Positions 1-9,094 of a DNA stretch of 64,000 nt are shown here, piece by piece (position 1 is the first letter of the stretch; every line of letters starts with the position of its first letter). The stretch spans positions 93,278 to 157,277 of the forward strand of contig NZ_JAMWZB010000007.1 of NCBI RefSeq assembly GCF_024305035.1, written 5' to 3'. The translations under genes and the position numbers were made by a program. The DNA is from Algoriphagus sp. (GTDB lineage Bacteria > Bacteroidota > Bacteroidia > Cytophagales > Cyclobacteriaceae). The notes beneath the pieces were generated by a model. It searched no databases and had not been told where the DNA came from. It saw nothing but the letters and a program-made list of their open reading frames with translations.

Positions 1-169
1 CAGAATCCTGCAGCCATTCTTCACCACCAAAAAAGGAACCGAGGGAACGGGGCTTGGCCTGAGCATTACCCATGATATTGTGAAAGCGCATGGAGGAGAG
101 CTCGAGGTACAGTCTGAACCGGGAAATACAGTTTTTAAAATTACGCTTAAAGAATACTTGAATGCTTAA
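1..169 (+). CDS. Sensor histidine kinase, C-terminal fragment (cut by window edge)
   Basis: This is the last 55 or so codons of a histidine kinase; the rest lies left of the window. The reading frame begins at base 2 and ends with TAA at 167-169. The visible part is the end of the ATPase (HATPase_c) domain: the ATP-lid region with QPFFTTK, then the G2 box GTGLGLS, then a typical HGG and a final beta-strand. The wording [19 protein letters not shown] is almost the same as in the kinase gene at 26536-27921, so the two are close paralogues of the Cytophagales GIAHEIKNPLNF group. The sensor domain cannot be seen. Confidence 0.9.
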   Translation, partial: RILQPFFTTKKGTEGTGLGLSITHDIVKAHGGELEVQSEPGNTVFKITLKEYLNA

Positions 170-208
170 ATTTTTCAAAAAAATTCAACAATCCATCCTT
201 ACACAACT

Positions 209-907
209 ATGAAACCAATTAAATGGGAATACCCAACTTCCACCCCTTGGGTCATAGGTCTATTGCTCCTATCCTTTCTTGCATTTTGGCAGAGTTATTA
301 CTTGGTATTTGCTGTGAGTCCAGGCTATGTCCACTTCCATTCATTTACGGCGATTTTGTGGTTTGCCTTGCTAATAATCCAACCTATCCTCATCAAGTCC
401 CGCAGATTAGACCTTCACCGCTTATTCGGTAAAATTTCCTACCCGATTGCATTTTCTATCGTATTGAGCATTCTGATCTTAGCTCAAAGCCGAATTTCAA
501 CTTCTCCAGAGGAAATGTACCCCTTCCAATCCTTTCTGCTTTACTTACAGCTTTCCCTCGCAGTTGCTTTTACCCTCACCTTTGGATTTGCCATTTATTT
601 TAGAAAAACTAAATCCATCCATGCCAGATTAATGCTAGCCACTACGCTAACATTTATTGATCCCATTATTTCGCGGATTATCTTCCGTTATTTCTCAGGC
701 TTTGAAATTAACCTACAGTGGCTCTCCTTTGGAGCCATTATCTTACTCCTGGTGATCTTCTCATTTCTCGATCGCAAGGACCAAAAAACAAAATGGGTCT
801 TCCCTGGATTGCTTTTGCTCTACACTTGTATTGCCATCCCTATCTTTTTTGAGCTCACACGATTAGAGGCATGGCAGTCTTTTGCAGCCTGGTATGCCCA
901 ATTCTAA
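209..907 (+). CDS. Seven-helix integral membrane protein, distant DUF2306-like
   Basis: A 232-residue protein with about seven hydrophobic helices (roughly residues 13-36, 44-62, 76-92, 105-130, 140-160, 170-187, 197-216) and no signal peptide or soluble domain. Conserved-looking polar spots are H42 and H44 before helix 2, H70 in LHRLFGK and H138 in HARLM. The order His / HR-x-x-G / H-x-x-x-M is the same as in the DUF2306 protein at 9980-10618, so I infer a distant relationship, possibly a haem- or quinone-binding membrane fold. Family assignment is by eye only. It starts 40 bases after the kinase fragment and is followed after 10 bases by the DUF6090 gene, so it is probably cotranscribed with them. 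Confidence 0.75.
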   Translation: MKPIKWEYPTSTPWVIGLLLLSFLAFWQSYYLVFAVSPGYVHFHSFTAILWFALLIIQPILIKSRRLDLHRLFGKISYPIAFSIVLSILILAQSRISTSPEEMYPFQSFLLYLQLSLAVAFTLTFGFAIYFRKTKSIHARLMLATTLTFIDPIISRIIFRYFSGFEINLQWLSFGAIILLLVIFSFLDRKDQKTKWVFPGLLLLYTCIAIPIFFELTRLEAWQSFAAWYAQF

Positions 908-917
908 ACAGTAAATA

Positions 918-1727
918 ATGCTTAAATTCTTCCGAACTATCCGCAAAAAATTGATAAAACAGGATACTGTCCAAAAGCCTACCTCGTCGGCCGGCAAGTA
1001 CCTGTTGTATGCCCTTGGCGAAATTCTGCTGGTTGTGATGGGGATATTGATTGCGCTTCAAGTGAACACCTGGAATGAAAACAAGGTCCTCAAAAGGCAG
1101 GAAAAAGTCTATCTGAAATTACTTAAGGATGATCTCAGCTTACAATTGGAAGAAAATCAACTTCAACATTCATTTTTAGTGAAATTTAAGGAAGATGAAG
1201 AGAGACTCACCGAATTTCTCGCTAAGAGATTCCAAGTGGAGGAAACACAAAGACCAGAAGTAAAACTGATTCTAACCAAACTCGTAATCGGCCGTACCTA
1301 TGGCATTTACGATGCCACTTACCTCGATCTGACCTCTTCAGGGAATCTTGTACTCATCAGCGATCAAGTCCTGAAAAACAAGATCATCCAACATTACCAA
1401 ATTCAACATCGGGATCGAAACGTAATCAACAACAATGAACTTAATACTTTTAAAGAACTTTGGACAAAACTCGTAGATCGAAACGTTCTTTTGTTAAATC
1501 CACGTTTCAATGAATTACTATCTGGTAATCGCCTTCTTGAACAGGATCCTCGTATCGGATTTCTAGACAAGATTTATTTTAAAAATTTGGCAGAGGAGAA
1601 CAATTTGATCTTAATACGAAATGTGATGGCTTACAAAATTGCAAGTACCACCATAGGATTAAGCTTTCTGGAGGAAAGTAATATTCGGATAGCGGAATTG
1701 ATGAGTGAAATTGAACCCGAACTATAA
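918..1727 (+). CDS. DUF6090 family membrane-anchored protein
   Basis: A 269-residue protein of the Bacteroidota DUF6090 family. It has the family's short basic N-terminus beginning LKFFRTIRKK, then one transmembrane helix (about 29-50) inside the signature GEILLVVMGILIALQVN, followed by NTWNEN. The remaining 210 residues are a hydrophilic, helix-rich region expected on the outer side of the inner membrane. No enzymatic motif is visible and the function of the family is unknown. It lies 10 bases after the preceding membrane protein. A broken 5' piece of a second gene of this family lies at 17961-18026. Confidence 0.85.
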   Translation: MLKFFRTIRKKLIKQDTVQKPTSSAGKYLLYALGEILLVVMGILIALQVNTWNENKVLKRQEKVYLKLLKDDLSLQLEENQLQHSFLVKFKEDEERLTEFLAKRFQVEETQRPEVKLILTKLVIGRTYGIYDATYLDLTSSGNLVLISDQVLKNKIIQHYQIQHRDRNVINNNELNTFKELWTKLVDRNVLLLNPRFNELLSGNRLLEQDPRIGFLDKIYFKNLAEENNLILIRNVMAYKIASTTIGLSFLEESNIRIAELMSEIEPEL

Positions 1728-1791
1728 GAAATGGCCAGGTTGGTAAATCTTAGTTTTTCCCCAAAAAAATCCAATCCTTAATTTTACTCAA

Positions 1792-2937
1792 ATGCAGAAC
1801 TCAATTTTTGTAGCTTTTATTTTCCTGACTTTTCTAGCCGCTTGTACACCGGAGCGAGCAGAGGAGACTTTTGAAGATTCCTATCAATGGGTTATCCAAG
1901 ACTCCATTCAGGTGGATTTCATGGGAGAATTGGCATTGCTGGATTACGACCCTGCCCAACAATTATTTGTGTCAAGATGGAATGCGCAGGAAGAATATGT
2001 GATATTTGATGAATCGGGGCAAGTCAATCATACATTTAAATTAAATGAAGACGGACCGAATCGAATCGGATGGGTTCAGGGCATCAACTTTTTAGATGGA
2101 AAGCTTTGGATCATGGATCAGGTAAAAGGAATTTACGTGTTTGATCTCGATGGAACGTTTTTGGAAAAGTACCCTACCCCAAAGGATTACTTTTACCTCA
2201 ATGGATTACCCTTCGGAGCCCACCTTCGGGGAGATGAATTGTTCTACTTACGGCCTGAACATGGAGAAAGTCGGCCTGATATTCCTTCATTGTTTTCCAA
2301 TGTTTACTCAGCTGATATTTTGGAAGTTTTCAATACCTCTAGCGGTATAACTCGGACCACCATGCCATTCCCTCCCAATACGGTTTATAATTCAGAAAAC
2401 TTTTACAATTGGACTTTTCCCATGATTATCAAACACCAAGATGAGTGGATTTTAACCCTGCTTGCCGAGCAGAAGTATTTTGTCTATCAAGAGAAGGATG
2501 GAGAGATTCAGTTTGTCAGAGCGGTTGACCTTGCCTTAAAGGATGCTATTACTATGCCTGGTATTCCTATGAATAGACAAGCAGATTGGTATGAGGAGTT
2601 TGGAAATGTGATTTTTGGAAGGATTGAGCAAATCTACCGAAGAGAAAATGACCTCATCGTCATCTATACCAAAGGAGTGGGTGAAGAGCTTGCCAGTCAG
2701 CATAATCGTGAAAATTGGGAAGAATGGCTCGCTTTTTTGGAAAATATTCCCCGCTATGCCGCTGTTTTTGATGATAATCATGAATTAATCCAACAGGATT
2801 TACCGCTACCAAAGGGGGTACGACTCTCGTCCATCGTAACTAGTGAAGGGGCTATTATTGCCGAAAAGAACCAAGAATATTTTGGTGTGGAAGAGGATTT
2901 TCTGATCTATTATAAGCTGGATTTGGTTCGGAGATAA
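1792..2937 (+). CDS. DUF4221-type lipoprotein with predicted beta-propeller
   Basis: A 381-residue lipoprotein. The signal peptide ends in the lipobox LAAC, giving C18 as the lipidated residue, after which the mature chain is a series of beta-strand segments with recurring patterns such as LDGKLWIMD, DLDGTFLEKYP and VYSADILEVF. This is typical of the DUF4221/6-bladed propeller lipoproteins of Bacteroidota. No catalytic motif is visible. It resembles the lipoprotein at 19724-20866 in length, organisation and the GPNRIG / GPDGIG motif about 80 residues in, so the two are paralogues. The function is unknown; a surface ligand-binding or sensing role is possible. Confidence 0.8.
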   Translation: MQNSIFVAFIFLTFLAACTPERAEETFEDSYQWVIQDSIQVDFMGELALLDYDPAQQLFVSRWNAQEEYVIFDESGQVNHTFKLNEDGPNRIGWVQGINFLDGKLWIMDQVKGIYVFDLDGTFLEKYPTPKDYFYLNGLPFGAHLRGDELFYLRPEHGESRPDIPSLFSNVYSADILEVFNTSSGITRTTMPFPPNTVYNSENFYNWTFPMIIKHQDEWILTLLAEQKYFVYQEKDGEIQFVRAVDLALKDAITMPGIPMNRQADWYEEFGNVIFGRIEQIYRRENDLIVIYTKGVGEELASQHNRENWEEWLAFLENIPRYAAVFDDNHELIQQDLPLPKGVRLSSIVTSEGAIIAEKNQEYFGVEEDFLIYYKLDLVRR

Positions 2938-2949
2938 CTGTTAATTGAC

Positions 2950-3340
2950 CGATCTTCGTAGAAGAAACTTTTGAAAATATTCTAGAAGTATTGATTAAAA
3001 ATCACAAACTATCCAAACCTATTGCAGATGCAAGTTGGGGAGACTTGGTTACACTTCTTCAATAGAAGTGTGATGGGTATGGGAAAGAACTGGTACAAGT
3101 CAATCGTTTCTACCCTTCATCAAAAACTTGTGGAGACTGTGGTTGGATAAATCAAGAATTAAAACTTTCAGATAGAGAATGGACTGATAACTCTTGCGGT
3201 GCAATACACACCAAAGTTATATGCTCAAAGAAGGTTTAAAAATTTGGGGAAGAGACTGTCCAAAACTTAGGTGCAGAGGAAATCAGACGTTAGCAATCAC
3301 GCACACGCGATGAAACCCGAAGCCTAGTTGTCTTTAGTAA
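2950..3340 (+). pseudogene. tnpB: Degraded IS200/IS605-type tnpB (RNA-guided nuclease) remnant
   Basis: No intact reading frame exists, but the translated fragments match the C-terminal third of TnpB in order. First comes KNHKLSKPIADASWGDLV (about 2997-3050), then an in-frame stop, then YGKELVQVNRFYPSSKTCG (about 3077-3137). The first zinc-finger pair CGDCG is present. Next come LKLSDREWT and a damaged second zinc-finger half where the CxxC and the RDxNA catalytic segment should be, and finally LKEGLKIWGRDCPKLRCRG. Frameshifts and stops separate these pieces and the whole N-terminal half is missing. This is a dead relic of an insertion sequence with no tnpA nearby. Confidence 0.8.
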
Positions 3341-3379
3341 ATGGGTAGTTCACGCCACCCTGCTGCCTGGCTGCTCGCT

Positions 3380-3402
3380 AGATTTGTCCAGTGGACAAAT
3401 CT
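3380..3402. repeat. Inverted repeat hairpin in tnpB downstream region
   Basis: The 10-base arm AGATTTGTCC and its exact complement GGACAAATCT are separated by three bases. It lies where the right end and the guide-RNA (omega RNA) scaffold of an IS605-type element would sit, just beyond the tnpB stop. I infer that it is a residual part of that structure. Confidence 0.5.
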
Positions 3403-3442
3403 TTAACGCTAGCCCCTCCCATAGGGAAAAAAAATCTTATTG

Positions 3443-3462
3443 CCAGAGGTTTTAACCTCTGG
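3443..3462. repeat. Second inverted repeat hairpin near IS605-like right end
   Basis: The 9-base arm CCAGAGGTT and its complement AACCTCTGG are separated by two bases. Together with the hairpin 40 bases upstream and a GGGAAAGTCCC stem near 3487, it forms a structured stretch that may be the old right end or omega-RNA scaffold of the lost element. Confidence 0.45.
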
Positions 3463-3584
3463 AATCATGAATATCAATGACTCATGGGAAAGTCCCGTAG
3501 CGACTGACGACATCACTCTATTCGAAATATATCTATTCAATTTTAGCTTGAAATTTTGATTTAAACCCACCAAATCCTCCCCCA

Positions 3585-4337
3585 ATGAAACTCCAAAACA
3601 AAACCTTTATCGTCACCGGTGCCACCAGTGGAATGGGGAAAGCCATTGCCCTAACTTTTGCCAAAGAGGGAGCTAATCTGATTCTCAGCGGAAGAAATGA
3701 AGAAGCCGGAAAAGAACTGTCTAAACAACTCAGCGGAAAGGCTTATTTTCTTCCAGGTGACGTCAGTGAGCCCGAGTATAATCAAGCCTTGGTGGATTTG
3801 GCGGTGGAAAAATTCGGACAGTTAGACGGGATCTCTACTAATGCAGGGATGCTAGGACTCGGGTCTATCACCGAGTTGAGTCCGGACCAATGGTCCCTAA
3901 CGCTTGAAGTCAACTTGAGTTCGGTCTTTTATCTCCTCAGAGCAGCCCTTCCTGAGTTGCAAAAAAGGCCGCAAGCTGCTGTGATAATCAATAGCTCTAT
4001 TGCTGCCTTCAAATCCTTTCCCAATCATCCAGCATACTGCGCTTCCAAAGCAGGACTGGTAGCTTTAGCCAAACAGGCAGCAGTGGATTACGCTCCCCAA
4101 GTCCGTATCAATTGCATTTGTCCCGGACCGGTGGATACCCCCTTTATTCATGCCTCTGCTGTGGCTTTTCCCGATCCGGCTAAAGCCGTGGAAAATGCTG
4201 GAAAAAACACCCTAATCCAGCGTTTGGGCGAGCCAGAGGATATCGCAAAGCTTGCTCTTTTCCTGGCCTCAGAAGATGCCTCTTGGATCACAGGTGCTGC
4301 CTATATCCTAGATGGAGGGATTATGGCTAAAGGGTAA
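3585..4337 (+). CDS. SDR family oxidoreductase (FabG-like)
   Basis: A 250-residue classical short-chain dehydrogenase/reductase of the usual length. The NAD(P)-binding motif TGATSGMGKA is at residues 11-20 and NAG follows the fourth strand. The catalytic residues are the Ser in NSS (about 144-146) and the Tyr and Lys of YCASK (about 158-162). The C-terminus ends in ITGAAYILDGG, as in FabG-type enzymes. The substrate cannot be told from sequence. It is a single gene between the tnpB relic and an NTF2-like lipoprotein, so context says nothing about the pathway. Confidence 0.9.
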   Translation: MKLQNKTFIVTGATSGMGKAIALTFAKEGANLILSGRNEEAGKELSKQLSGKAYFLPGDVSEPEYNQALVDLAVEKFGQLDGISTNAGMLGLGSITELSPDQWSLTLEVNLSSVFYLLRAALPELQKRPQAAVIINSSIAAFKSFPNHPAYCASKAGLVALAKQAAVDYAPQVRINCICPGPVDTPFIHASAVAFPDPAKAVENAGKNTLIQRLGEPEDIAKLALFLASEDASWITGAAYILDGGIMAKG

Positions 4338-4591
4338 ACTGTAGATTGTTGGAACTTACAATTCTTTAAAGCCGACCCAATCCATACCAGTAGTTCAATG
4401 GTCCAAATACGAGTGATTAATCCCTTATTATGGGGTAAATAATCGAAAAATTTAACTTTTCAAATTCATCTAATAATTCAATACTTTTAAAACTAAAAAA
4501 ATCTATATTTTAGAAAATAAAATATTGTATTTCAGTATTTTTACCATTTTTTTAATCTAAATTTCATCAACACAATTAAACTCCATCAACT

Positions 4592-5113
4592 ATGAAAATT
4601 ACAATTCAAATGCTAATCTTGGTCTTACTAATGACCGCTTGCCAACAACCGTCCAAATACACCCAACAATCTCCCGAAATAGAGGCTGCAAAAGCATTAC
4701 TCCAAGCCTCTGCCTCTGGGGATTTTGAAGCCCAGCGGGAATTTTATGCTGAAAACGCGCAAATCTTTTACAATGTTACGGAAGACAAACCCAGCACCAT
4801 TGATGAAATGATCGAGCAACAACAAAGTGAAGGAGACCAATTCTCCAATGTCAAAATCACCGTAGAAGAGGATGCCATCGAAATGGTAACCACCGACAAA
4901 GGCGAAACCTGGGTCAACTGCTGGGGAGAATGGAGTGCAACCCATACTGCAAGCGGCAAAACCTTCATAGTGCCTTTTCATGAAACATTCCAGTTTGAAA
5001 ACGGTAAGATTATCAAAGATTTCGGATATTGGGACAATGCACCTATCATGATGGCGATGATGGAATACGAAGAATCTCAGAAAGCTGCGATGGATTCGAC
5101 CCTCATCGATTAG
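4592..5113 (+). CDS. NTF2/SnoaL-like lipoprotein
   Basis: A 173-residue lipoprotein with the lipobox MTAC (C17). After a short linker the chain has the cone-shaped NTF2-like pattern: a helix with EAAKALLQA and FEAQREFYAENA, then alternating strands with WGEWSATH and VPFHETFQFENGKI. Proteins of this fold include SnoaL-type enzymes and many ligand-binding proteins, and nothing here allows a choice. It is one of four NTF2-like small proteins in the first 18 kb (also 9511, 14063, 17518). The gene is followed by a strong terminator. Confidence 0.75.
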   Translation: MKITIQMLILVLLMTACQQPSKYTQQSPEIEAAKALLQASASGDFEAQREFYAENAQIFYNVTEDKPSTIDEMIEQQQSEGDQFSNVKITVEEDAIEMVTTDKGETWVNCWGEWSATHTASGKTFIVPFHETFQFENGKIIKDFGYWDNAPIMMAMMEYEESQKAAMDSTLID

Positions 5114-5146
5114 GGATGGATGACCAAACTGGATATTCTGCCTTAC

Positions 5147-5176
5147 AATCGCCCTGATTAGGGCGATTATTTTTTG
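5147..5176 (+). terminator. Rho-independent terminator after NTF2-like lipoprotein
   Basis: A 9-base stem AATCGCCCT / AGGGCGATT with a four-base loop is followed by ATTTTTT. It separates this gene from the convergent LytTR regulator gene. Confidence 0.85.
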
Positions 5177-5238
5177 GGCCTATCCCCAAATTTTTCATTC
5201 AAACTTTCCTATTCTTCCTGTGAGGAAAGAGCCCACGG

Positions 5239-5973
5239 TCAAACCCTTCGAATACTTCGCATTAAATCCTCCTTATACATTTTGCTGATCGGAATGACTT
5301 TTCGTTTGATTTCGAGATGGGAGTCGGCAACCGCATCGAGCTTTTTGATATTGACCACATAGGAGCGGTGAACGCGTAAAAAATCCTTGCTCTCCATCTT
5401 TTGACAAAAAGAATTCAGGGGACTGACGATTAGGTAGTTTTGATGGGTCGTGATGATATTGCAATAGTTTCGCTCGGCTTCGATGTAGAGAATTTCGTCG
5501 AGCATCAACTTGATTAGCTTTCCGTTTTGCCGGATAAAAATCCGATCGTCCAACGTACCCTCCAAAGAATTAGATGCATTAACCGGGGTGCCTTCCTCGA
5601 CAATCTTTTCGACCACCAATGCGACTGACCGCTCCAGATTCAGTTTATTAAACGGCTTGGAAATAAACGCATAGGGTTTGGTTTCTTTCGCTTTTTCAAA
5701 GGAGGCATCATCGGAGTTTGCGGTCAGGTAGATCAACGGAATGGCTGCTTTTTGCTGTATCAGTTTGGCCGTATCGATTCCATTGATTTTGCCCTTGAGC
5801 TGAATATCCATCAGAATAATATCCGGTCGATTTTCCAAAGCATGACTTACCGCCTCCTCCCCCCTTGACTCGATTCCCGTCACCTCATAGCCTAGCTTTG
5901 AGAGCTGCAAGGAAATATTGGCAGCAATGATCATATCATCTTCCACGATCAAAATTCTCGTCTTCTCACTCAT
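5239..5973 (-). CDS. LytTR-family response regulator
   Basis: A 244-residue two-domain response regulator. Residues 1-125 are a receiver domain with acidic pocket EDD (11-13), phospho-acceptor D56 in LMDIQ, and conserved T and K at LTANSD and SKPF. Residues about 145-244 are a LytTR DNA-binding domain, shown by ILYIEAERNY and FLRVHRSYVVN. LytTR regulators bind pairs of short direct repeats, and the regulon cannot be seen. The start codon overlaps the stop of the upstream kinase gene by four bases (ATGA), so the two are translationally coupled cognate partners. Confidence 0.92.
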   Translation of the reverse strand: MSEKTRILIVEDDMIIAANISLQLSKLGYEVTGIESRGEEAVSHALENRPDIILMDIQLKGKINGIDTAKLIQQKAAIPLIYLTANSDDASFEKAKETKPYAFISKPFNKLNLERSVALVVEKIVEEGTPVNASNSLEGTLDDRIFIRQNGKLIKLMLDEILYIEAERNYCNIITTHQNYLIVSPLNSFCQKMESKDFLRVHRSYVVNIKKLDAVADSHLEIKRKVIPISKMYKEDLMRSIRRV

Positions 5974-7913
5974 GCTGCTTGTTCAATTTTAAATTCAAAA
6001 TATAATTCAGTACCCCGCTCTGTACTCAAGGTCATTTTCCCATCCAATTGACGCGTGAGGAGCTGGACCAACTGCGAGCCAAAACCGGTGCCTTTCAATC
6101 GGGTAGTTGAACCCATTCCCACACCGTCATCTGCTATCCGAAGGTAGAGATGTCTATTTTTTTCTTCCAAACTGATGCTAATTAACCCGTCTCTTTGATT
6201 CGGAAAAGCATATTTCAGCGAATTGGTGATCAGCTCGTTTACTATCAATCCGATGGGAATGGCTCGATCTACATTGAGTTCCAGAGGCTTCATCCTGACC
6301 TCCAAAACGATTCTCTCCGAGGCATCAAAGGAATCGATGACAAATCGTCCCAAATTTTCGAAGTAATTTTTCATCTCAATGGCAGCCAGATTTTCACCTT
6401 GATACAGGTTTTGATGGATCATCCCCATACTCTGTACACGATTTTGGCTTTCGATCATAATTTCCTGAAGCTCTTGATTTTCGATTTGAGCAGTCTGCAA
6501 AGCCAAAAGACTGGAAATGGTCTCGAGATTATTTTTCACCCGATGATGGATCTCTTTGAGCAAAAATTCCTTCTCCTGATTCTGTTTTTCTAAAAGCAAA
6601 CTGTACTTTTTCCGTCTGACAAAAACTCGATAAAGGAAAAAGAGAAAAAACACCATCACGGCAGTAAAAACCAAAGTAAATACCTGGATAACTTCTTGTC
6701 GCTTCAGCTTCTCAAGCTGAAGCGAAATGGTGCTTTCCTTCTGATTGACATCCATTTCGGTTTGCAAAAGCGCAATACGCTGATCGGCTTCCGCATTGAA
6801 AACCTGTTGCTGAAGTTCGTTGTGTTTTTTAAACGCCTGAAAAGAAGCGGAAATATTTTTGGCCCCTTCATAAGCTTCACTCAAGTCCTTATAAATCAAG
6901 GCCAGGTAATACAAATCTCCAAAGTCTTCAGTAGCGGTTCGGATACTCCGGTCTAGATAAACTATTGCTGATTCAAAATCTCCTTCCTGATTTTTTAGCC
7001 TTCCCAAAGCATGGAGGGATCTGACTACCATAAACTCATTTTGAAGCAACTCGGCATATTTGAGAGCTTCTTTTCCAGAGATTTCGGAATTCTTAAAATC
7101 CGCCGTTTGGCGGTAAAGCTCAGTCAATGCGATGTAGGTATCGCTGAGATTATTGTAAAATCCATATTGCGTCCCTATTTCAATCGACCGAAGAAAATAA
7201 GACAAAGCCTCTTCAACCTGTCCAAGTTCGACCAAATTGTTTCCCAAGACATGAAGTGTAAAATCAAAATCCAGATCCTTTATCCCGCGTTCTTCAAAAA
7301 GTGCAATAGACTTCAACCCATATTCCACCCCTTTTTCAAATTTACCTTGCTTCCAAAATAGATTGCTGATATCCGAATAGGCCATTGCCATGGCCTTTTG
7401 GTCACCAAACTTCTTTCCTAGCTCAAGCGTCTTTGTGGCATATTCAAAAGCCATACCCAAATCTCCCCTTCGCTCGTACACATAGCCCAAATTGGTCAAA
7501 AGCAACCAACCTTCGACTTCCGGGAGTTTCATTTTTGCACGGAGCAATACCGCCTCAGCCTCATCCAATTTCTCCATTCTCAGGAGAATGGCTCCTTGCG
7601 AAACTTGCATCCGAGCCATCCATAACTCATTTCTTAGGCTTTGGGCTTCTTGAAGCCCCTGGTTGATGATACTAAGAGATTTCCTAAGGTTACGGGTGTG
7701 ATAATGATACCCGAGATCATTGAGTAGATGCAGGCGAAGTTCAGGCTGCTTGATTTCTGGCAAACGTTGCTCGATTTCATCCAGATATTCCGCTCCAAAA
7801 TCATCCGAATCCACAAAAATCGCTTGGTAATCACTCCCTTCTTTTTGATCGGAAAATTGAGCAAAAAGCAGAACAGGAATAAAAAGGAAAAAAACCAGTG
7901 GAATGCTTTTCAT
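5970..7913 (-). CDS. TPR-containing sensor histidine kinase (HisKA_2 type)
   Basis: I place the start at the Met at 7913, giving a signal peptide (KSIPLVFFLFIPVLLFAQ) and 647 residues; a start 18 bases upstream is possible. Residues about 20-390 are tetratricopeptide repeats expected in the periplasm (for example AMAYSDISNLFWKQG and VLGNNLVELGQ). One transmembrane helix and a coiled coil follow. The kinase core carries EIHHRVKNNLETIS (phospho-acceptor His about 457), an HATPase domain with the N box VNELITNSLKYAF, and LKGTGFGSQLV. HisKA_2 kinases with TPR sensors paired with LytTR regulators are common in Bacteroidota. The stimulus is unknown. Confidence 0.92.
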   Translation of the reverse strand: MKSIPLVFFLFIPVLLFAQFSDQKEGSDYQAIFVDSDDFGAEYLDEIEQRLPEIKQPELRLHLLNDLGYHYHTRNLRKSLSIINQGLQEAQSLRNELWMARMQVSQGAILLRMEKLDEAEAVLLRAKMKLPEVEGWLLLTNLGYVYERRGDLGMAFEYATKTLELGKKFGDQKAMAMAYSDISNLFWKQGKFEKGVEYGLKSIALFEERGIKDLDFDFTLHVLGNNLVELGQVEEALSYFLRSIEIGTQYGFYNNLSDTYIALTELYRQTADFKNSEISGKEALKYAELLQNEFMVVRSLHALGRLKNQEGDFESAIVYLDRSIRTATEDFGDLYYLALIYKDLSEAYEGAKNISASFQAFKKHNELQQQVFNAEADQRIALLQTEMDVNQKESTISLQLEKLKRQEVIQVFTLVFTAVMVFFLFFLYRVFVRRKKYSLLLEKQNQEKEFLLKEIHHRVKNNLETISSLLALQTAQIENQELQEIMIESQNRVQSMGMIHQNLYQGENLAAIEMKNYFENLGRFVIDSFDASERIVLEVRMKPLELNVDRAIPIGLIVNELITNSLKYAFPNQRDGLISISLEEKNRHLYLRIADDGVGMGSTTRLKGTGFGSQLVQLLTRQLDGKMTLSTERGTELYFEFKIEQAA

Positions 7914-8094
7914 TCTTGAAATATACATCATTTTAAGTATTTGAAAATCACTTTTTTGTATTTTAAAAAAAAATTGGGTAAAAAAAACCTAGCTCTTGGA
8001 AAGGAAACACTCTCTCTCGTCCTAGGTGATGATGGCTTCTTGGAATTGATTTGAAAATTGGATCAACCAATCCAACTTAAGAAAATCAAAAAAT

Positions 8095-8850
8095 ATGAAA
8101 ACATCAATCATTACTTCATTAGTCATTGGCTTTCTGGCAGCGGTCTCGATGGCTACAATAGCTCAAGAAGCGGTCCTAGGCCCGCTTTCAAACGTCACTG
8201 AATTCACCATTAAACCGGGACATCAAATGCAGTTCCGCGAGGGAATTAAAGCCTGGAAGGCCTGCTACGAAGAAAATAACGGCCCTTGGACCTGGAATCT
8301 CTGGCAAAAACAAAACGGCGAAGGAACGGTCTATGTGTTAGCTTCCACGATGGCCAATTGGGCTGAAATGGACGCCACGGATGAAAGTGGTAAAGACTGC
8401 CAACTCCTTGCCATCAATATGATCAACCCGCATATAGAAAAGGCGGTGTCCCATGTCCATAGACTCATGCCAGATATCAGTAATTCAAATCCCTTTGAGG
8501 GAGAGGTAATCCGAGTCCAGTTTTTCAAAACCAATTCCAGTCAGGGGTATCAGATGATGGAAGTGGTCAAAGAGGTGGAATCCATCCGGAGAGAAGCCGG
8601 GGTTTCCATTCCCGGATATTGGTATAGCTGGCAAACCTCGGATCCAGATAGTCCAGATTATCATGTGGTAAGTGGCTATCAGGATTTTGCCGCCATGGAT
8701 ACTCCACAGGAAGGAGTCTGGGAATCAGTGGAGAAATTGGCTGGCAAAGCGAAACGAGAAGAACTTCAAACCAAATTCAGGTCTTCAATGGAGTCCAGCT
8801 GGACTTCGATCTACAAGCTGGATAAGGAGATCAGCCGACCAGCAAACTAA
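8095..8850 (+). CDS. Secreted protein of unknown function
   Basis: A 251-residue protein with a clear signal peptide (cleavage near A23, sequence TIAQ) and no membrane segment. The mature part shows two similar halves, FTIKPGHQMQFREGIKAW and VIRVQFFKTNSSQGYQMMEV. Each is a strand followed by a helix with aromatic residues, which suggests a duplicated ferredoxin-like (dimeric alpha-beta barrel) fold. Trp is frequent (WTWNLWQK, WYSWQT). I do not recognise a named family. It stands alone between a kinase gene on the other strand and a structured terminator. Confidence 0.75.
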   Translation: MKTSIITSLVIGFLAAVSMATIAQEAVLGPLSNVTEFTIKPGHQMQFREGIKAWKACYEENNGPWTWNLWQKQNGEGTVYVLASTMANWAEMDATDESGKDCQLLAINMINPHIEKAVSHVHRLMPDISNSNPFEGEVIRVQFFKTNSSQGYQMMEVVKEVESIRREAGVSIPGYWYSWQTSDPDSPDYHVVSGYQDFAAMDTPQEGVWESVEKLAGKAKREELQTKFRSSMESSWTSIYKLDKEISRPAN

Positions 8851-8894
8851 ATCGATCCTAAGATCTACTAAACCACCAGCTATTTAGTTGATGT

Positions 8895-8940
8895 AAACTG
8901 GGTGGAGGTCAATCGGGCAATATTGACTGAAGCCCAGTTT
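8895..8940 (+). terminator. Two-level hairpin, probable terminator
   Basis: The outer stem AAACTGGG / CCCAGTTT encloses the inner stem GTCAAT / ATTGAC and is followed by TAA and little T-run. It lies 44 bases after the secreted protein gene. Termination is likely but the tail is weak. Confidence 0.5.
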
Positions 8941-9094
8941 TAACCCTTTGAAAACTTAAAACACCTCGTTGGACAATTTGGCCGATCGTCTGTCCTTGAC
9001 CAACTTTTTAGTCATCAATGAATGGCTAGATTGAAAATCGACCCACTCAGAGGGATTCTTTTATCCATCACAAGCTAATTAATCCATAGTAATC

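Noticed and set aside
3585..3600. Active transposon at the tnpB relic
   Set aside because: No tnpA, no intact tnpB frame and no full ends; several stops and frameshifts show decay.
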